A stretch of 64,000 nt of DNA from the NCBI RefSeq assembly GCF_041435115.1, contig NZ_CP108046.1, forward strand, positions 7,068,001-7,132,000, read 5' to 3'. The stretch's first letter is position 1. Each line of letters starts with the position of its first letter. Origin of the DNA: Streptomyces sp. NBC_00289 (GTDB lineage: Bacteria > Actinomycetota > Actinomycetes > Streptomycetales > Streptomycetaceae). The notes beneath the pieces are model-generated. The model was given only the letters and a program-made list of their open reading frames with translations. It had not been told where the DNA came from and ran no database searches. The position numbers and the translations under genes are program-made. Below, in pieces: positions 19,921-29,620 of the stretch.

Positions 19921-21975
19921 GTGGCGAATGCGGAGCACAGCGGGCGAGCGGCGGAGGCCTTCGGAGTGACCGGGGCGGCGGACGCGGGTCCTGCCAGACC
20001 ACGCCTGCGCGCGGCGAGACTCGGCCTGTGGCTGGTGGCCGCCGTTCTCGCCGTACGACAGCTCGTCGTCGTCCTCGGCACCCCCGAGGGGGAGCGGCTG
20101 ACGGACCTCGAGACCTGGGTCGGGGCGAACGGCGTCCTGCACGTGACGGGCTCGCTGTACGACTCGACGCGGTTCACCGGCACCCCGTTCGGCGGACTGG
20201 TCCTGAAACCGCTGACCCGGGCCGCCGAGCAGGCCCTCGGCTGGGGCTGGACCTTCGGCACCCTGCTGCTGGTCGTCGCCCTCGGCCTGGTCGCCGCCCG
20301 CGCCTTGCCGCAGCCCGTCAGCCGCCGCACCTCGCTGCTGGCCGCGCCCGTCACCATCAGCCTGCTCATGCTCTCGCTGCCGGTGCGCAACACCCTCTGG
20401 CTCGGCCAGACCAGCATCATGCCGGTCCTGCTCGTGCTGCTGGGCTGCTTCGTCGTACGCGGCCAACGGGCCGGCGGAGTGCTGATCGGCGTCGCGGCCG
20501 CGCTACAGCCGGCCGTACTGCTCTTCGCGCCCCTGCTGTGGTTCACCGGCCGCCGCCGCGCCGCCGCCACCACCGGCATCACCTTCGCCGCGTGCACCGC
20601 GCTTGCCTGGGCCGCGATGCCGCACGACTCGTACACCTACTGGGTGCACCACATGGCGGGCGCGGGACTCGGCGGCGCGGCCGACGGCCTCGCCAACCAG
20701 TCCCTGCACGGCGCCCTGCTGCGGCTGGGGCTGTCCGGGCCGCTGGAGATCACCCTCTTCCTGCTGCTCGGCGCGGCCGTCGCCGTCCTCGGCCTGCGGC
20801 GCGCCGTGCGCTACGCCCGCGACGGGCAGCTGCTGCTCGCGGTCGCGATCACCGGCTGTGCCGCGATCGCCGTGTCGCCCACCACCTGGCAGCACCAGCT
20901 GCTGTGGGTGCTGCTCGCGGTCGTCGGCCGGGTCGGCAGACGGGCCTCCGACCGGTACGTGTGGCCGGTCGCGGTGATCCTGGTGATGACGCTGCCGGCC
21001 AAGATGATGCTGCCGAACATGGCGTCGCTGTACACACTCCGTGACAACATCGTCCTGCTGGCGGCCCTGGCCGCCGCCACCCTCGTCCCCTTCCTCTCCC
21101 GCACCTCGCCGTACTACCGGTCGCCGATCCCCACCGAGTACGCCGCCCCGGTCCCCACCCGCTTCCCGCGCGTGCCCCTGCTGCCCTTCCTGCGCCGCGT
21201 GCTGACCCGCCCCAACCTGCTGCTCGAACTGCTCCTGATCCGCGTCACCTACGCCGCCTACCAGAAGGTCCGGCTCGCGGCGACCGGCGGATCGAACTCC
21301 GAGGGCCGGGCGCGGGCGGAGGAGCACGGCCACCAGATCCTCGATCTGGAGCGGTGGCTGCACATCGACATCGAGCACTGGGCCAACCACGCGGTGGTGC
21401 GGGTCGGCTGGCTCCGCGACTTCTTCGACTTCTACTACGAGTCGTTCCACTTCGTCGTCCCGCTCAGCGTCTTCGCCGTCCTGTACTGGCGCCGCCCGGT
21501 CGACTACCGCTGGGCCCGTTCCGCCCTCGGTTTCGCCACCCTGCTCGCCCTCGTCGGGTTCTGGCTCTACCCGCTGGCCCCGCCGCGGCTGCTGCCGGGT
21601 CTCGGCATCATCGACACCGTGCACGGCGTGCAGGACTTCTCCAAGCCGGACTACGGCACGCTGACGGCCCTCACCAACCAGTACGCGGCGATGCCCTCGC
21701 TGCACTTCGGCTGGTCGCTGTGGTGCGGGCTCGTCATCGCGATCATCGCGCCCAGGTGGTGGATGAAGGCGCTGGGCCTGCTGCACCCGCTCTTCACCGT
21801 CTCGGCGATCGTGGCGACCGGCAACCACTGGGTGCTGGACGCGGCCGGCGGCGCGATGGTGGTCGGCGGCGGCTTCGGCCTCACGTACCTGTTCCAGGGG
21901 CCACGGGCCGGGGGCGCGACGACGGCCCCGGTCAGCGAGGCACCGGCCCGGGAGAAGGCCACCGTGCCGAGCTGA
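19921..21975 (+). CDS. bifunctional GT87 glycosyltransferase / PAP2-like membrane protein
   Basis: This 684-residue polytopic membrane protein has two parts. Residues 1-400 resemble GT87/DUF2029 polyprenol-phosphate-dependent mannosyl/arabinosyl transferases, with acidic TDLETW near the first loop. Residues 420-670 resemble the Aur1/inositol-phosphotransferase branch of PAP2, with MPSLHFGWSLWCG (about 590) and GNHWVLDAAGG (about 633) providing the catalytic His and Asp. Relatives in actinomycetes are annotated as fusions of these domains. The likely role is extracytoplasmic lipid-linked sugar or phospholipid-head-group transfer. The GTG start follows GGAGG and GAGG. Confidence 0.82.
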   Translation: MANAEHSGRAAEAFGVTGAADAGPARPRLRAARLGLWLVAAVLAVRQLVVVLGTPEGERLTDLETWVGANGVLHVTGSLYDSTRFTGTPFGGLVLKPLTRAAEQALGWGWTFGTLLLVVALGLVAARALPQPVSRRTSLLAAPVTISLLMLSLPVRNTLWLGQTSIMPVLLVLLGCFVVRGQRAGGVLIGVAAALQPAVLLFAPLLWFTGRRRAAATTGITFAACTALAWAAMPHDSYTYWVHHMAGAGLGGAADGLANQSLHGALLRLGLSGPLEITLFLLLGAAVAVLGLRRAVRYARDGQLLLAVAITGCAAIAVSPTTWQHQLLWVLLAVVGRVGRRASDRYVWPVAVILVMTLPAKMMLPNMASLYTLRDNIVLLAALAAATLVPFLSRTSPYYRSPIPTEYAAPVPTRFPRVPLLPFLRRVLTRPNLLLELLLIRVTYAAYQKVRLAATGGSNSEGRARAEEHGHQILDLERWLHIDIEHWANHAVVRVGWLRDFFDFYYESFHFVVPLSVFAVLYWRRPVDYRWARSALGFATLLALVGFWLYPLAPPRLLPGLGIIDTVHGVQDFSKPDYGTLTALTNQYAAMPSLHFGWSLWCGLVIAIIAPRWWMKALGLLHPLFTVSAIVATGNHWVLDAAGGAMVVGGGFGLTYLFQGPRAGGATTAPVSEAPAREKATVPS

Positions 21976-22021
21976 GCCGGTGCTCGGTGGTCCCGACGCG
22001 GGGGACCTTCGCCCGGGTGGC

Positions 22022-22206
22022 ATTCACGCCGAGCGGGCCTACCGGGACACCGTCCACCACGGCTGGGACGCCCAGCCGAGCCTGGCCCTGCTGTGACTGG
22101 CGCGGGGCCGACGGAAGGCGGCCGTGGAGGCGATCCGCCGGGCCCTCGCGGGACGAACGGCGAACTGGCCCGGGCGCGGGTACTTCCGGCAGCGGTGGAG
22201 ATCCTC
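22022..22206 (+). pseudogene. remnant of a LuxR/TPR-type transcriptional regulator
   Basis: Frame 1 reads IHAERAYRDTVHHGWDAQPS-LALL, then a TGA at 22094, then LARGRRKAAVEAIRRALAG. After a frameshift near 22152 it continues TNGELARARVLPAAVEIL. Together these match the TPR region of large LuxR-family regulators (pattern LALL.LA.G....A..AIRRAL...RARLLPA.VEI). Only about 60 residues survive, without the ATPase or HTH domains, so this is a dead fragment. Confidence 0.6.
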
Positions 22207-22609
22207 CCTGTTCCTCGGGTATCGCCGTGTCGCAGGGGTAGCGGCGGCGAGGGGGCGACCGCCTCGCGCTGTGGACGGTCCGACTCCGCAGGCCCTGTGG
22301 TTCGAAGTCCCTTGGCGGATAAGCATGTTGTAAGGAGCTTGACCGGGATCGGGTCCGTCAGCGGTGCGCGACGCCTCCCCGTACCCCATGATGGGCCGTC
22401 AGGTCGTGCGACCAATATGTCGCCACCTGCGCGTATTCCCGGACTGACGGGTTCGTGCCCTTCCTGGCGCTCCGGCATAACGATCCGACATGTGGGGGCC
22501 GTCTGGAGGAGCGTATCGTCCGTCTTTGGTGCGCGGAGCGCTTTTTAGGTGTCGTTACGATCATGGCGCTCGGCCCAACTCGTGGGCCGGCGAGCGTTGT
22601 AGGGACATC
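22207..22609 (+). other. intergenic leader of the RHS gene, with stem-loop at 22567-22596
   Basis: No gene was seen in these 400 bp. Just before the RHS ribosome-binding site (AGGGA) lies a stem CGCTCGGCCC / GGGCC-GGC-GAGCG (10 bp with a 3-base bulge), which could act in the 5' untranslated region. The stretch is less GC-rich than its surroundings (for example GCGCTTTTTAGGTG), compatible with a promoter. Confidence 0.45.
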
Positions 22610-25600
22610 ATGAGTAAACGAAGGATGCGGGCACGGCGCGGTCGCGCATGGCTCGATCCCCAGGGAGTGTGGACCCGGCGCATAGCCACCTCACTCGCCC
22701 TGGCACTGGCTGTCACCGTGCTCGACGGAACCGGAGCGGCCCTGGCCGCACCGCCCGCGAAGGCTCCGGCGAAGGCCAAGAAGTACGCCACGGAAGCAGC
22801 CGACATCGCCGGGGCGCGCGTCACCGCCCGGCTGTCGGGCAAGCGGGTCGAGGCGCTGTCCGAGCGGACGGAGACCTCCACCACGTGGGTCAACGCCAAC
22901 GGCTCGCTGACCACCGAACTCTCGGCCGGACCGGTCCGGTTCCAGGAGGACGGCCACTGGCGCTCCGTGGACCTCGACCTCGTCGACGACGGGGCCGGCG
23001 GCATCACGCCGAAGTCCCACCCCCGTGGTCTCCGCCTGGCAGCCGGCGGCGGCACGAAGGCGCGCTCGCTCGCGGACACCGGCAAGGCGAAGGCCCGCGA
23101 CCTCGTCACGCTGGGAGAGGGCGACCAGCAGATCGCCCTGCAGTGGAAGGGCGGACTGCCCGACCCGAAGCTGGACGGCACGCGTGCCACGTACGTCAAC
23201 GCCGTACCGGGAGCCGACCTCGTCGTCGAGGCGACCCGGACCGGTTTCGAGCAGTACGTCGACATCCGTGAGAAGCCCGACCGCGAGGGTTTCGCGTACA
23301 CGCTGCCCCTCAAGGCGAAGGGGCTGAAGGTCGAGCAGCTGAAGGACGGCAGCCTGACCTTCTCCGACAAGAAGGGCAAGAAGCGGGCGTCGATGCCCGC
23401 GCCCGTCATGTGGGACGCGGCCGTCGACAAGATCTCCGGCGAGCACACCCACCGTGCGCCGGTGAAGCTCCGTGTGGTGCGGCACCAGGGTTCCCTGGAC
23501 CTGGTCTTCACCCCGGACGCGAAGTTCCTGGCCGACCCCGCCACGAAGTTCCCGGTCACCGTGGACCCCTCCACGGCGGCCCTGGGCAACGTCTTCGACA
23601 CCTACGTCCAGCAGGGCGAGACCGTCGACTGGTCGGCCGACACGGAGTTGGACCTCGGCAACCCCGGCACCACCAACGGCGACGGCACCCCGCGTACCGC
23701 GCGCTCCTTCATCACGTGGAACACCGCACCGATCTCGGACGCTCTGGTCTCGGACGCGAAGCTGAGCCTGTGGAACATGCACTCGGGCAACACCGCGTGC
23801 ACCGCGGAGCCCTGGGAGGTCTGGTCCGCGGGCAAGGCGTCCACCGCTTCGCGCTGGACCGCCCAGCCGGCGTGGACGGCGAAGAAGGCCACGTCCACCG
23901 AGACGAAGGGCAACCCGGGCTGCACCTCGGCACCGGACGGCTGGATCAACGCCGACGTCACCACCCTGGTGCAGGAGTGGGCCTCCGCGAAGAACGCCAC
24001 GTCCGGCATGGGACTGCGCGCGACCTCGGAGACGCTGACCGCGCAGTGGAAGCGGGTGAACTCCGCGAACGCGGCGTCCAACCCGCCGAAGCTCGTCGTC
24101 ACCTACAACTACCGTCCCCGTACCGGTACCGACCAGCAGGCGGGACCGCCGTTCTTCAAGAACACCACAGGCACATGGTTCGTCAACACCACGACGCCCA
24201 CGCTGCGTGACACCTTCGTCGACCCGAACAACGACAAGGTCGACGGCACGTTCCAGATCTTCGACAACGCGACGGGCACCCAGGTCGGCGACGTCCTCGT
24301 GTCGCCGTACGTCCCCTCCGGGCAGCCGGCCTCGGTGACCGTTCCGGCGGGCCTGCTGACCAACGGCAAGACGTACAAGTTCCGCACGTCGCCCTACGAC
24401 GGCACCAGCTACAACGTGGGCTGGTCGGCGTACGCGGTCTTCACCGTGGACACGTCCGCGCCGTCCGCGCCGTCCTCCGTCGCCTCGACGGACTACCCGA
24501 GCAGCCAGTGGGTCAAGGGCGCGGGTCAGGCGGGCCAGTTCACCGTCGTCCCGCCGGCCGGCGACCAGAACGGCATCGAGTGGTCCCTCGACGGCACCAC
24601 GTGGACCAAGGTCGCCACGAGCGGCACCACCCCGGTGACCATCTCCGTCACCCCGCCCAAGGCCGGGACGAACACCCTCCAGGTCCGCGCGACGGACAAG
24701 GCGGAGAACAAGTCCGAGCCGATCGGCTACACCTTCCACGCCGGTCCCGGCGGTGTCACCCTGCCCGATGACGGCACCCGCACCGCCGCCCGCGTCTCGC
24801 TCATGGCGGAGGCCGACGGCGCCAAGTTCGACAAGGTCGCCTTCTCCTGGCGGCGCGGTGACGCCGACAGCTGGACCGCAGTCCCCGCGAAGGACGTCAC
24901 CGACAACGGCCAGACCGTCACGTCGTGGCCGCTCGCGCTGGTCTCGGGCAAGAGCCCGAAGCTGACCTGGAACGCAACCTCGACCATCGACCCCGACGGC
25001 GCGGTGCAGGTGCGGGCGGACTTCACCGGTCCGGCCGACGCGGCCGCCGCGTCCGACCCGATCACCGTGGTCGTGGACCGGAACGCGGACGGAGCCGCGT
25101 CCGAGAGCGTCGGCCCCGGTACGGTGAACCTCCTCACCGGCGACTACACGCTCTCCGACACCGACGCCGAGTTCTTCGGCATGACGGTCAACCGCACCGC
25201 ATCCTCCCGTTCGCCCCAGGCAGGGGCCGACCAGCAGGGTCAGGCGGCGATCTTCGGCAAGGAGTGGTTGTCCGGCACCGTCGCCGACGTCGTCGACTCC
25301 GACTACACCGAGATCCGCAAGACGTCCGCCACCTCGCTCGACGTGGTCACCAGCGACGGTTCCACCATCACGTTCACCGCCAACGCGGCGGCCAACGGCT
25401 GGGTCCCCGAACCGGGATCGGAGGACCTGACCCTCAAGGGCGTCTTCACGACCGGTTCGTTCACGCTGTTCGACACGGCGGGCACGGTGACCACCTTCTC
25501 CAAGGTCGCCGCCGGTGCCACCACGTGGACCGTGACGAGTTCGCTGGCCGACGGCCTGGCCAACTCCACCACCAAGGTGGTCTCGGAGGCCGTCACCGTC

Positions 25601-28600
25601 GACGGCACGACCCGGGCCCGCCCCAAGCGCATCATCGCCTCCACCACCGCGACCACCCTGGCCTCCTGTGACGCGGATCCGTCGACGAAGGGCTGCCGGG
25701 TCCTGGAGTTCGTGTACGCCGGCACGACCACCGCCACGTCGTCGGCCTTCGGTGACGTGAAGGACCAGGTCTCGTCGATCAAGCTGTGGGCGACCGCCCC
25801 CGGCGCGGCCACATCGACCGCGACCCCCGTCGCCGCCTACGCCTACGACGACTCGGGACGACTCAGGAACACCTGGGACCCCCGAATCTCCCCGGCTTTG
25901 AAGACGGCCTACACCTACGACGGTGCCGGCCGGGTCGCGACACTCACCCCGCCCGGACAACTCCCCTGGACGTTCACCTACGGCCAGGCCGGCTCCAATC
26001 CGGCCTCCGGCGCCGGGATGCTGCTCAAGACGTCCCGCGCCACGCTGACGCCCGGCAGTGCCACCCAGACGAACGGCACGGCCGACACCAACGTGGTGTA
26101 CGGCGTGCCGCTGAGCGGCAGCTCCGCCCCGAACGACCTCGGAGCCGCGGCCATCGCGTCCTGGGGCCAGACGGACGCCCCCACCGACGGGACAGCCGTC
26201 TTCCCCGCCGACCAGGTCCCGTCCGCCAACGACGGAGCCTCCCTCGGCGCGGGTGCCTACACGCGCGCCGCGGTCCACTACCTGGACGCCTCCGGCCGCG
26301 AGGTCGACGAGGCCACTCCGGGTGACCACATCGCGGTCACCGAGTACGACCAGTTCGGCAACACGGTCCGCGCGCTGACCGCCGCGAACCGGGAACTGGC
26401 ACTCGGCACGACCACGGCGCAGAAGAGCCGGCTCGTCGACCTCGGCATCAACGCGCTCTCCTCCGCGGAGCGGGCGCATCTGCTGTCCAGCGCTTCGGTC
26501 TACGACGCCACCGGTACGAGGGAGACCGACGCCTACGGTCCGCTGCGGCAGATCACGCTGGCGGCCGACCTGGTCAGCGGATCCGTCACGGTCGCCGCGG
26601 CGGGCAGCCAGACCATGGCCCGCCAGCACACCGTCAAGGCGTACGACACCGGGCGTCCCACCGACGGCACCGCCGTCGTGAAGGACCAGGTCACGCGTCA
26701 GACCGACGGTGCGCAGCCGCGCTCCTGGCCCGACCTGCTCGCCGATCCCCGTGCGGTCGCCATCGGGTTCGACTGGGCCCTCGGGCAGCCCACCAGCGTG
26801 ACCAACGACCCCGGCGGTCTGGCGATCACCACGACCACCGGGTACAACAGCCAGGGCCAGGTCATCAAGACCACCAAGCCGGCGTCCACCGGAACCGATG
26901 CCGGAACGACAATCGCCACGTACTACACGGGCGACGGCACCGGCCCCTGCGGTGGCAAGCCGGAATGGGCGGACGCACTGTGCCGCACCACGCCGGCCGG
27001 GGCCGTCACCGACGGCGGGACCAACCCGAGCCAGCTCCCGGAGAAGACCGTCGAGTACGGGCTCTTCGGACAGACCGCCAAGGTCACGGAGACGGCCAAC
27101 AGCGTCACCCGCACCACCACGACGACCCCCGACGCCGCGGGCCGGCCCAAGACGGTCACCGTCGCTGGTGGCGTCGGCGCGGCCGTGCCCGTCACGACGC
27201 TGTCCTACGACAGTGCCACCGGGCTCCAGGACAAGCAGACGTCCACGGCCGGCGGCACCATCGCCAAGACGTACGACCAGCTCGGCCGTGAGATGTCCTA
27301 CGCGGACGCCGACGGCGGGACCACCTCGACCCAGTACGACGCGCTGGACCGGCCCGCCAAGGTCACCGACAGCGTGCCGTCGACCACCACGTACACCTAC
27401 GACACCGCCGTCGACCCCCGGGGTCTTGCCACGTCGGTCGCGGACTCGGTCGCGGGCACGCTCACCGCGCGCTACGACGCCGACGGCACCATGGTGAGCC
27501 AGGGTCTGCCCGGCGGCTTCACCATGAAGCAGGAGCAGGACCCGGCGGGAACACCCGTCACCCGTACCTACACCCGTGACAGCGACGGCACCGTGCTGGT
27601 GTCCGACAGCGTCACGTCCACGGTCCAGGGACAGGTCGCCACCCACACCGGCACCCCCGGCGTCACGGCTTCCCAGTCCTACTCCTACGACAAGGCCGGT
27701 CGGCTGACCCGTGTGCAGGACACGAGCACCGACGCCGTCTGTACCACCCGCTCCTACACCTTCGACAAGAACTCCAACCGCAAGACGCTGGCCTCCGCCA
27801 CCGCGGCGGTCAACGCCGACTGCACCACCACCGGCGGTACCACCACCTCCTACAGCTACGACAGCGCCGACCGACAGGTGAACTCCGGCTACACCTACGA
27901 CGCCCTCGGCCGCACCACCGCCCTGCCCGGGTCCACGGTCGCGTACTTCGCGAACGACCTCGCCCAGCAGCAGACCGCCGGAACTCAGCGCCAGACCTGG
28001 ACGCTGGACTCCAACATGCGGTTCCGGTCCTGGACGAAGGAGACCAACAACGCGGGCACGTGGAGCCAGACCGAGGCGAAGACCAACCACTACGACTCCG
28101 ACTCCGACAGCCCGCGGTGGATCGTCGAGAACAACACCAGCGGAGCCCTCACCCGTAATGTGAGCGGCCTCGACGGGAAACTCGCCGCCACTACCACCAA
28201 GACCGGCGGCACGGTCCTCCTGCTGGCCGACCTGCACGGCGACATCACCCTCGCCCTGCCGAGCGACATCGCCCAGGCTCCGACCGTCCTCGACGCGGAT
28301 GAGTACGGCAACCCGCGTGCCGGACAGGTGGCCTCACGCTACGGCTGGCTCGGCGACGAGCAGCGCTCCGGCGAGACCCTCACCGGCCTCAGCCTCATGG
28401 GCGCCCGCCTGTACAACCCGGCCACCGGCCGCTTCCTCCAGACGGACCCGGTGACGGGTGGCAGCTGCAACGCCTACGACTACGTGTGCGGCGACCCCGT
28501 CAACATGGTCGACCTCGACGGAAGGATGGCCGCACTGGCCCTCGTCGGCGCCGCCGGACTCGGAGTGAGCGCCGGAACGGCACTCACCATCATCGGCGTC

Positions 28601-28873
28601 GCGGCCGTGGTGGCCATCATCGGACTCATCTGGTGGTACGGGAAGAGCTGGGCCATCCGCAAGGTCAAGTACCTGTGGAAGGAAGCCAAGAAGTCCGGCA
28701 AGGCCAAGGGCAACGACGTCCCCGACTTCGCGAAGGGGCAGCGCAGGCACTCCGGTGAATCGCTGGACCACGCGACGGACCGGGTGATGAAGCACGGCGG
28801 CTACCGTCCGCCGTACCAGAAGGGACCGAGATCCATCTACAACAAGGTGCGGAAGTACCTGTCCCGGAACTGA
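22610..28873 (+). CDS. secreted DNRLRE/RHS-repeat polymorphic toxin-like protein
   Basis: The protein has 2087 residues. A long Sec signal (Arg-rich n-region, helix about 28-45, AALAAPP) precedes a DNRLRE domain (about 320-500: FDTYVQQGETVDWSADTEL...). Ig-like and spacer segments follow, then YD/RHS repeats (about 1070-1930) and the RHS core GARLYNPATGRFLQTDPV (about 1930) ending at NMVDLDGR. After the core come two hydrophobic stretches and a basic tail of about 70 residues (GQRRHSGESLDHATDRVMKH...GPRSIYNKVRKYLSRN), placed where polymorphic toxins carry their variable effector. The RHS cage is expected to encapsulate this tail. The ATG at 22610 follows AGGGA. The tail family is not recognised. 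A small acidic gene downstream is the candidate immunity gene. Confidence 0.88.
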   Translation: MSKRRMRARRGRAWLDPQGVWTRRIATSLALALAVTVLDGTGAALAAPPAKAPAKAKKYATEAADIAGARVTARLSGKRVEALSERTETSTTWVNANGSLTTELSAGPVRFQEDGHWRSVDLDLVDDGAGGITPKSHPRGLRLAAGGGTKARSLADTGKAKARDLVTLGEGDQQIALQWKGGLPDPKLDGTRATYVNAVPGADLVVEATRTGFEQYVDIREKPDREGFAYTLPLKAKGLKVEQLKDGSLTFSDKKGKKRASMPAPVMWDAAVDKISGEHTHRAPVKLRVVRHQGSLDLVFTPDAKFLADPATKFPVTVDPSTAALGNVFDTYVQQGETVDWSADTELDLGNPGTTNGDGTPRTARSFITWNTAPISDALVSDAKLSLWNMHSGNTACTAEPWEVWSAGKASTASRWTAQPAWTAKKATSTETKGNPGCTSAPDGWINADVTTLVQEWASAKNATSGMGLRATSETLTAQWKRVNSANAASNPPKLVVTYNYRPRTGTDQQAGPPFFKNTTGTWFVNTTTPTLRDTFVDPNNDKVDGTFQIFDNATGTQVGDVLVSPYVPSGQPASVTVPAGLLTNGKTYKFRTSPYDGTSYNVGWSAYAVFTVDTSAPSAPSSVASTDYPSSQWVKGAGQAGQFTVVPPAGDQNGIEWSLDGTTWTKVATSGTTPVTISVTPPKAGTNTLQVRATDKAENKSEPIGYTFHAGPGGVTLPDDGTRTAARVSLMAEADGAKFDKVAFSWRRGDADSWTAVPAKDVTDNGQTVTSWPLALVSGKSPKLTWNATSTIDPDGAVQVRADFTGPADAAAASDPITVVVDRNADGAASESVGPGTVNLLTGDYTLSDTDAEFFGMTVNRTASSRSPQAGADQQGQAAIFGKEWLSGTVADVVDSDYTEIRKTSATSLDVVTSDGSTITFTANAAANGWVPEPGSEDLTLKGVFTTGSFTLFDTAGTVTTFSKVAAGATTWTVTSSLADGLANSTTKVVSEAVTVDGTTRARPKRIIASTTATTLASCDADPSTKGCRVLEFVYAGTTTATSSAFGDVKDQVSSIKLWATAPGAATSTATPVAAYAYDDSGRLRNTWDPRISPALKTAYTYDGAGRVATLTPPGQLPWTFTYGQAGSNPASGAGMLLKTSRATLTPGSATQTNGTADTNVVYGVPLSGSSAPNDLGAAAIASWGQTDAPTDGTAVFPADQVPSANDGASLGAGAYTRAAVHYLDASGREVDEATPGDHIAVTEYDQFGNTVRALTAANRELALGTTTAQKSRLVDLGINALSSAERAHLLSSASVYDATGTRETDAYGPLRQITLAADLVSGSVTVAAAGSQTMARQHTVKAYDTGRPTDGTAVVKDQVTRQTDGAQPRSWPDLLADPRAVAIGFDWALGQPTSVTNDPGGLAITTTTGYNSQGQVIKTTKPASTGTDAGTTIATYYTGDGTGPCGGKPEWADALCRTTPAGAVTDGGTNPSQLPEKTVEYGLFGQTAKVTETANSVTRTTTTTPDAAGRPKTVTVAGGVGAAVPVTTLSYDSATGLQDKQTSTAGGTIAKTYDQLGREMSYADADGGTTSTQYDALDRPAKVTDSVPSTTTYTYDTAVDPRGLATSVADSVAGTLTARYDADGTMVSQGLPGGFTMKQEQDPAGTPVTRTYTRDSDGTVLVSDSVTSTVQGQVATHTGTPGVTASQSYSYDKAGRLTRVQDTSTDAVCTTRSYTFDKNSNRKTLASATAAVNADCTTTGGTTTSYSYDSADRQVNSGYTYDALGRTTALPGSTVAYFANDLAQQQTAGTQRQTWTLDSNMRFRSWTKETNNAGTWSQTEAKTNHYDSDSDSPRWIVENNTSGALTRNVSGLDGKLAATTTKTGGTVLLLADLHGDITLALPSDIAQAPTVLDADEYGNPRAGQVASRYGWLGDEQRSGETLTGLSLMGARLYNPATGRFLQTDPVTGGSCNAYDYVCGDPVNMVDLDGRMAALALVGAAGLGVSAGTALTIIGVAAVVAIIGLIWWYGKSWAIRKVKYLWKEAKKSGKAKGNDVPDFAKGQRRHSGESLDHATDRVMKHGGYRPPYQKGPRSIYNKVRKYLSRN

Positions 28874-28944
28874 CGGCGCACGACGGCGCCTGAGTCCTGA
28901 GGACTCGACCGGCCGACCGGGGACCCGGGTCCTCTCCGTATCGT

Positions 28945-28988
28945 TCGTCACGTGCGAAGGGGACCCGGGTCCCCTTCGCACGTGACGA
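28945..28988. terminator. 44-bp perfect palindrome between RHS toxin and immunity genes
   Basis: The 22-bp arms meet without spacer; the centre is GGGGACCC|GGGTCCCC and the outer part is TCGTCACGTGCGAA/TTCGCACGTGACGA. A shorter copy of the centre (GGGGACCCGGGTCC) lies exactly 40 bp upstream at 28919-28932. There is no U-tract, as in I-shaped streptomycete terminators. The palindrome ends seven bases before the GAAAGG ribosome-binding site of the next gene. It may therefore terminate toxin transcription, attenuate immunity expression, or serve as a protein-binding site. Confidence 0.75.
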
Positions 28989-29010
28989 CAGAGCGAAAGG
29001 CGTGACAACG

Positions 29011-29292
29011 ATGGCTGGCACCACCACGGTCTACCTGCTGTGGCATGTACACCACGTCGCCGAAGAGGACGGCGAGATCCGGCACTTCACCGAACCTGAC
29101 GACTTCTGGTCCGACGAGGAGGCCGGTGACGACGTCAAACACCTCGGCACCTATTCGAGCCGCGAGGCCGCGCGCGGGCGCATCGAGCGGGCCCGACAGC
29201 TCCCCGGCTTCGCCGACGAACCCGACTGCTTCTACATCCAGGAGTCCGTACTCGACGAGGACGAGTGGACCGAGGGATACGTGGTGGCGTAG
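29011..29292 (+). CDS. small acidic protein, candidate immunity protein for the RHS toxin
   Basis: The 93-residue, strongly acidic protein contains VYLLWHVHHV..EDGE, HLGTYSSREAARGRIERARQLPGF and a C-terminal DEDEWTEGYV. I recognise this small-protein family (YxLWHVH...EGF/EGY-V) from loci downstream of polymorphic toxins. The ATG at 29011 was chosen because GAAAGG is 10 bases upstream; GTG at 29002 is too close to it. Position, size and charge opposite to the basic toxin tail support an immunity role. This is inference. Confidence 0.7.
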   Translation: MAGTTTVYLLWHVHHVAEEDGEIRHFTEPDDFWSDEEAGDDVKHLGTYSSREAARGRIERARQLPGFADEPDCFYIQESVLDEDEWTEGYVVA

Positions 29293-29620
29293 CCCAGGCG
29301 CCGCCTCCGGGCGGAGACCGCCGCGCCCGCGACGGCCTCGCCCCCGTTCGCTGCCGCCCGGCCACTGCGGCTGCACGCGCGGCTCGGGCGGAAGGCTGTT
29401 CCGGCGGAACTCCGCCGTAAAAAGCACCACCGCCCCGACGGGGGACGAGGCCGCGCGCCGGGCGGCCCTCGGGGAGGCAGGGGCGGGGCGTGGGGAGGTG
29501 TGCTTCCGCCTCCCCCAGGAGGCGGGGGGCCTTCGGGCCTCGCAGGACTGTGAACGGGCCGGCGGCGCCGGGAAAGCCGCCGGCCCGAGTGTGAGGGTGT
29601 TGTCCTACGGGTGTTGTCCG
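29293..29620. other. gene-free convergent spacer
   Basis: I see no coding signal between the acidic small gene and the P450 gene. The only structure is the terminator hairpin at 29556-29586 and a GC-rich run rich in short inverted repeats (around 29490-29540). Confidence 0.5.
29556..29586. terminator. terminator hairpin of the P450 gene
   Basis: Perfect 11-bp arms GGGCCGGCGGC and GCCGCCGGCCC flank a 9-base loop. It lies 35 bp beyond the P450 stop on the minus strand and could also stop plus-strand readthrough from the immunity gene. Confidence 0.75.

Noticed and set aside
22270..22330. tRNA-like T-loop (TTCGAAGTCC at 22301) suggesting a tRNA gene or integration site
   Set aside because: The flanking 5-base T-stem does not pair, no acceptor stem or anticodon arm closes, and no direct repeat marks an att site.
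22691..28237. 1848-codon open frame antisense to the RHS gene
   Set aside because: It is a codon-bias mirror of the RHS gene (GC-rich third positions leave the opposite frame open). It has no recognisable domain and no ribosome-binding site.
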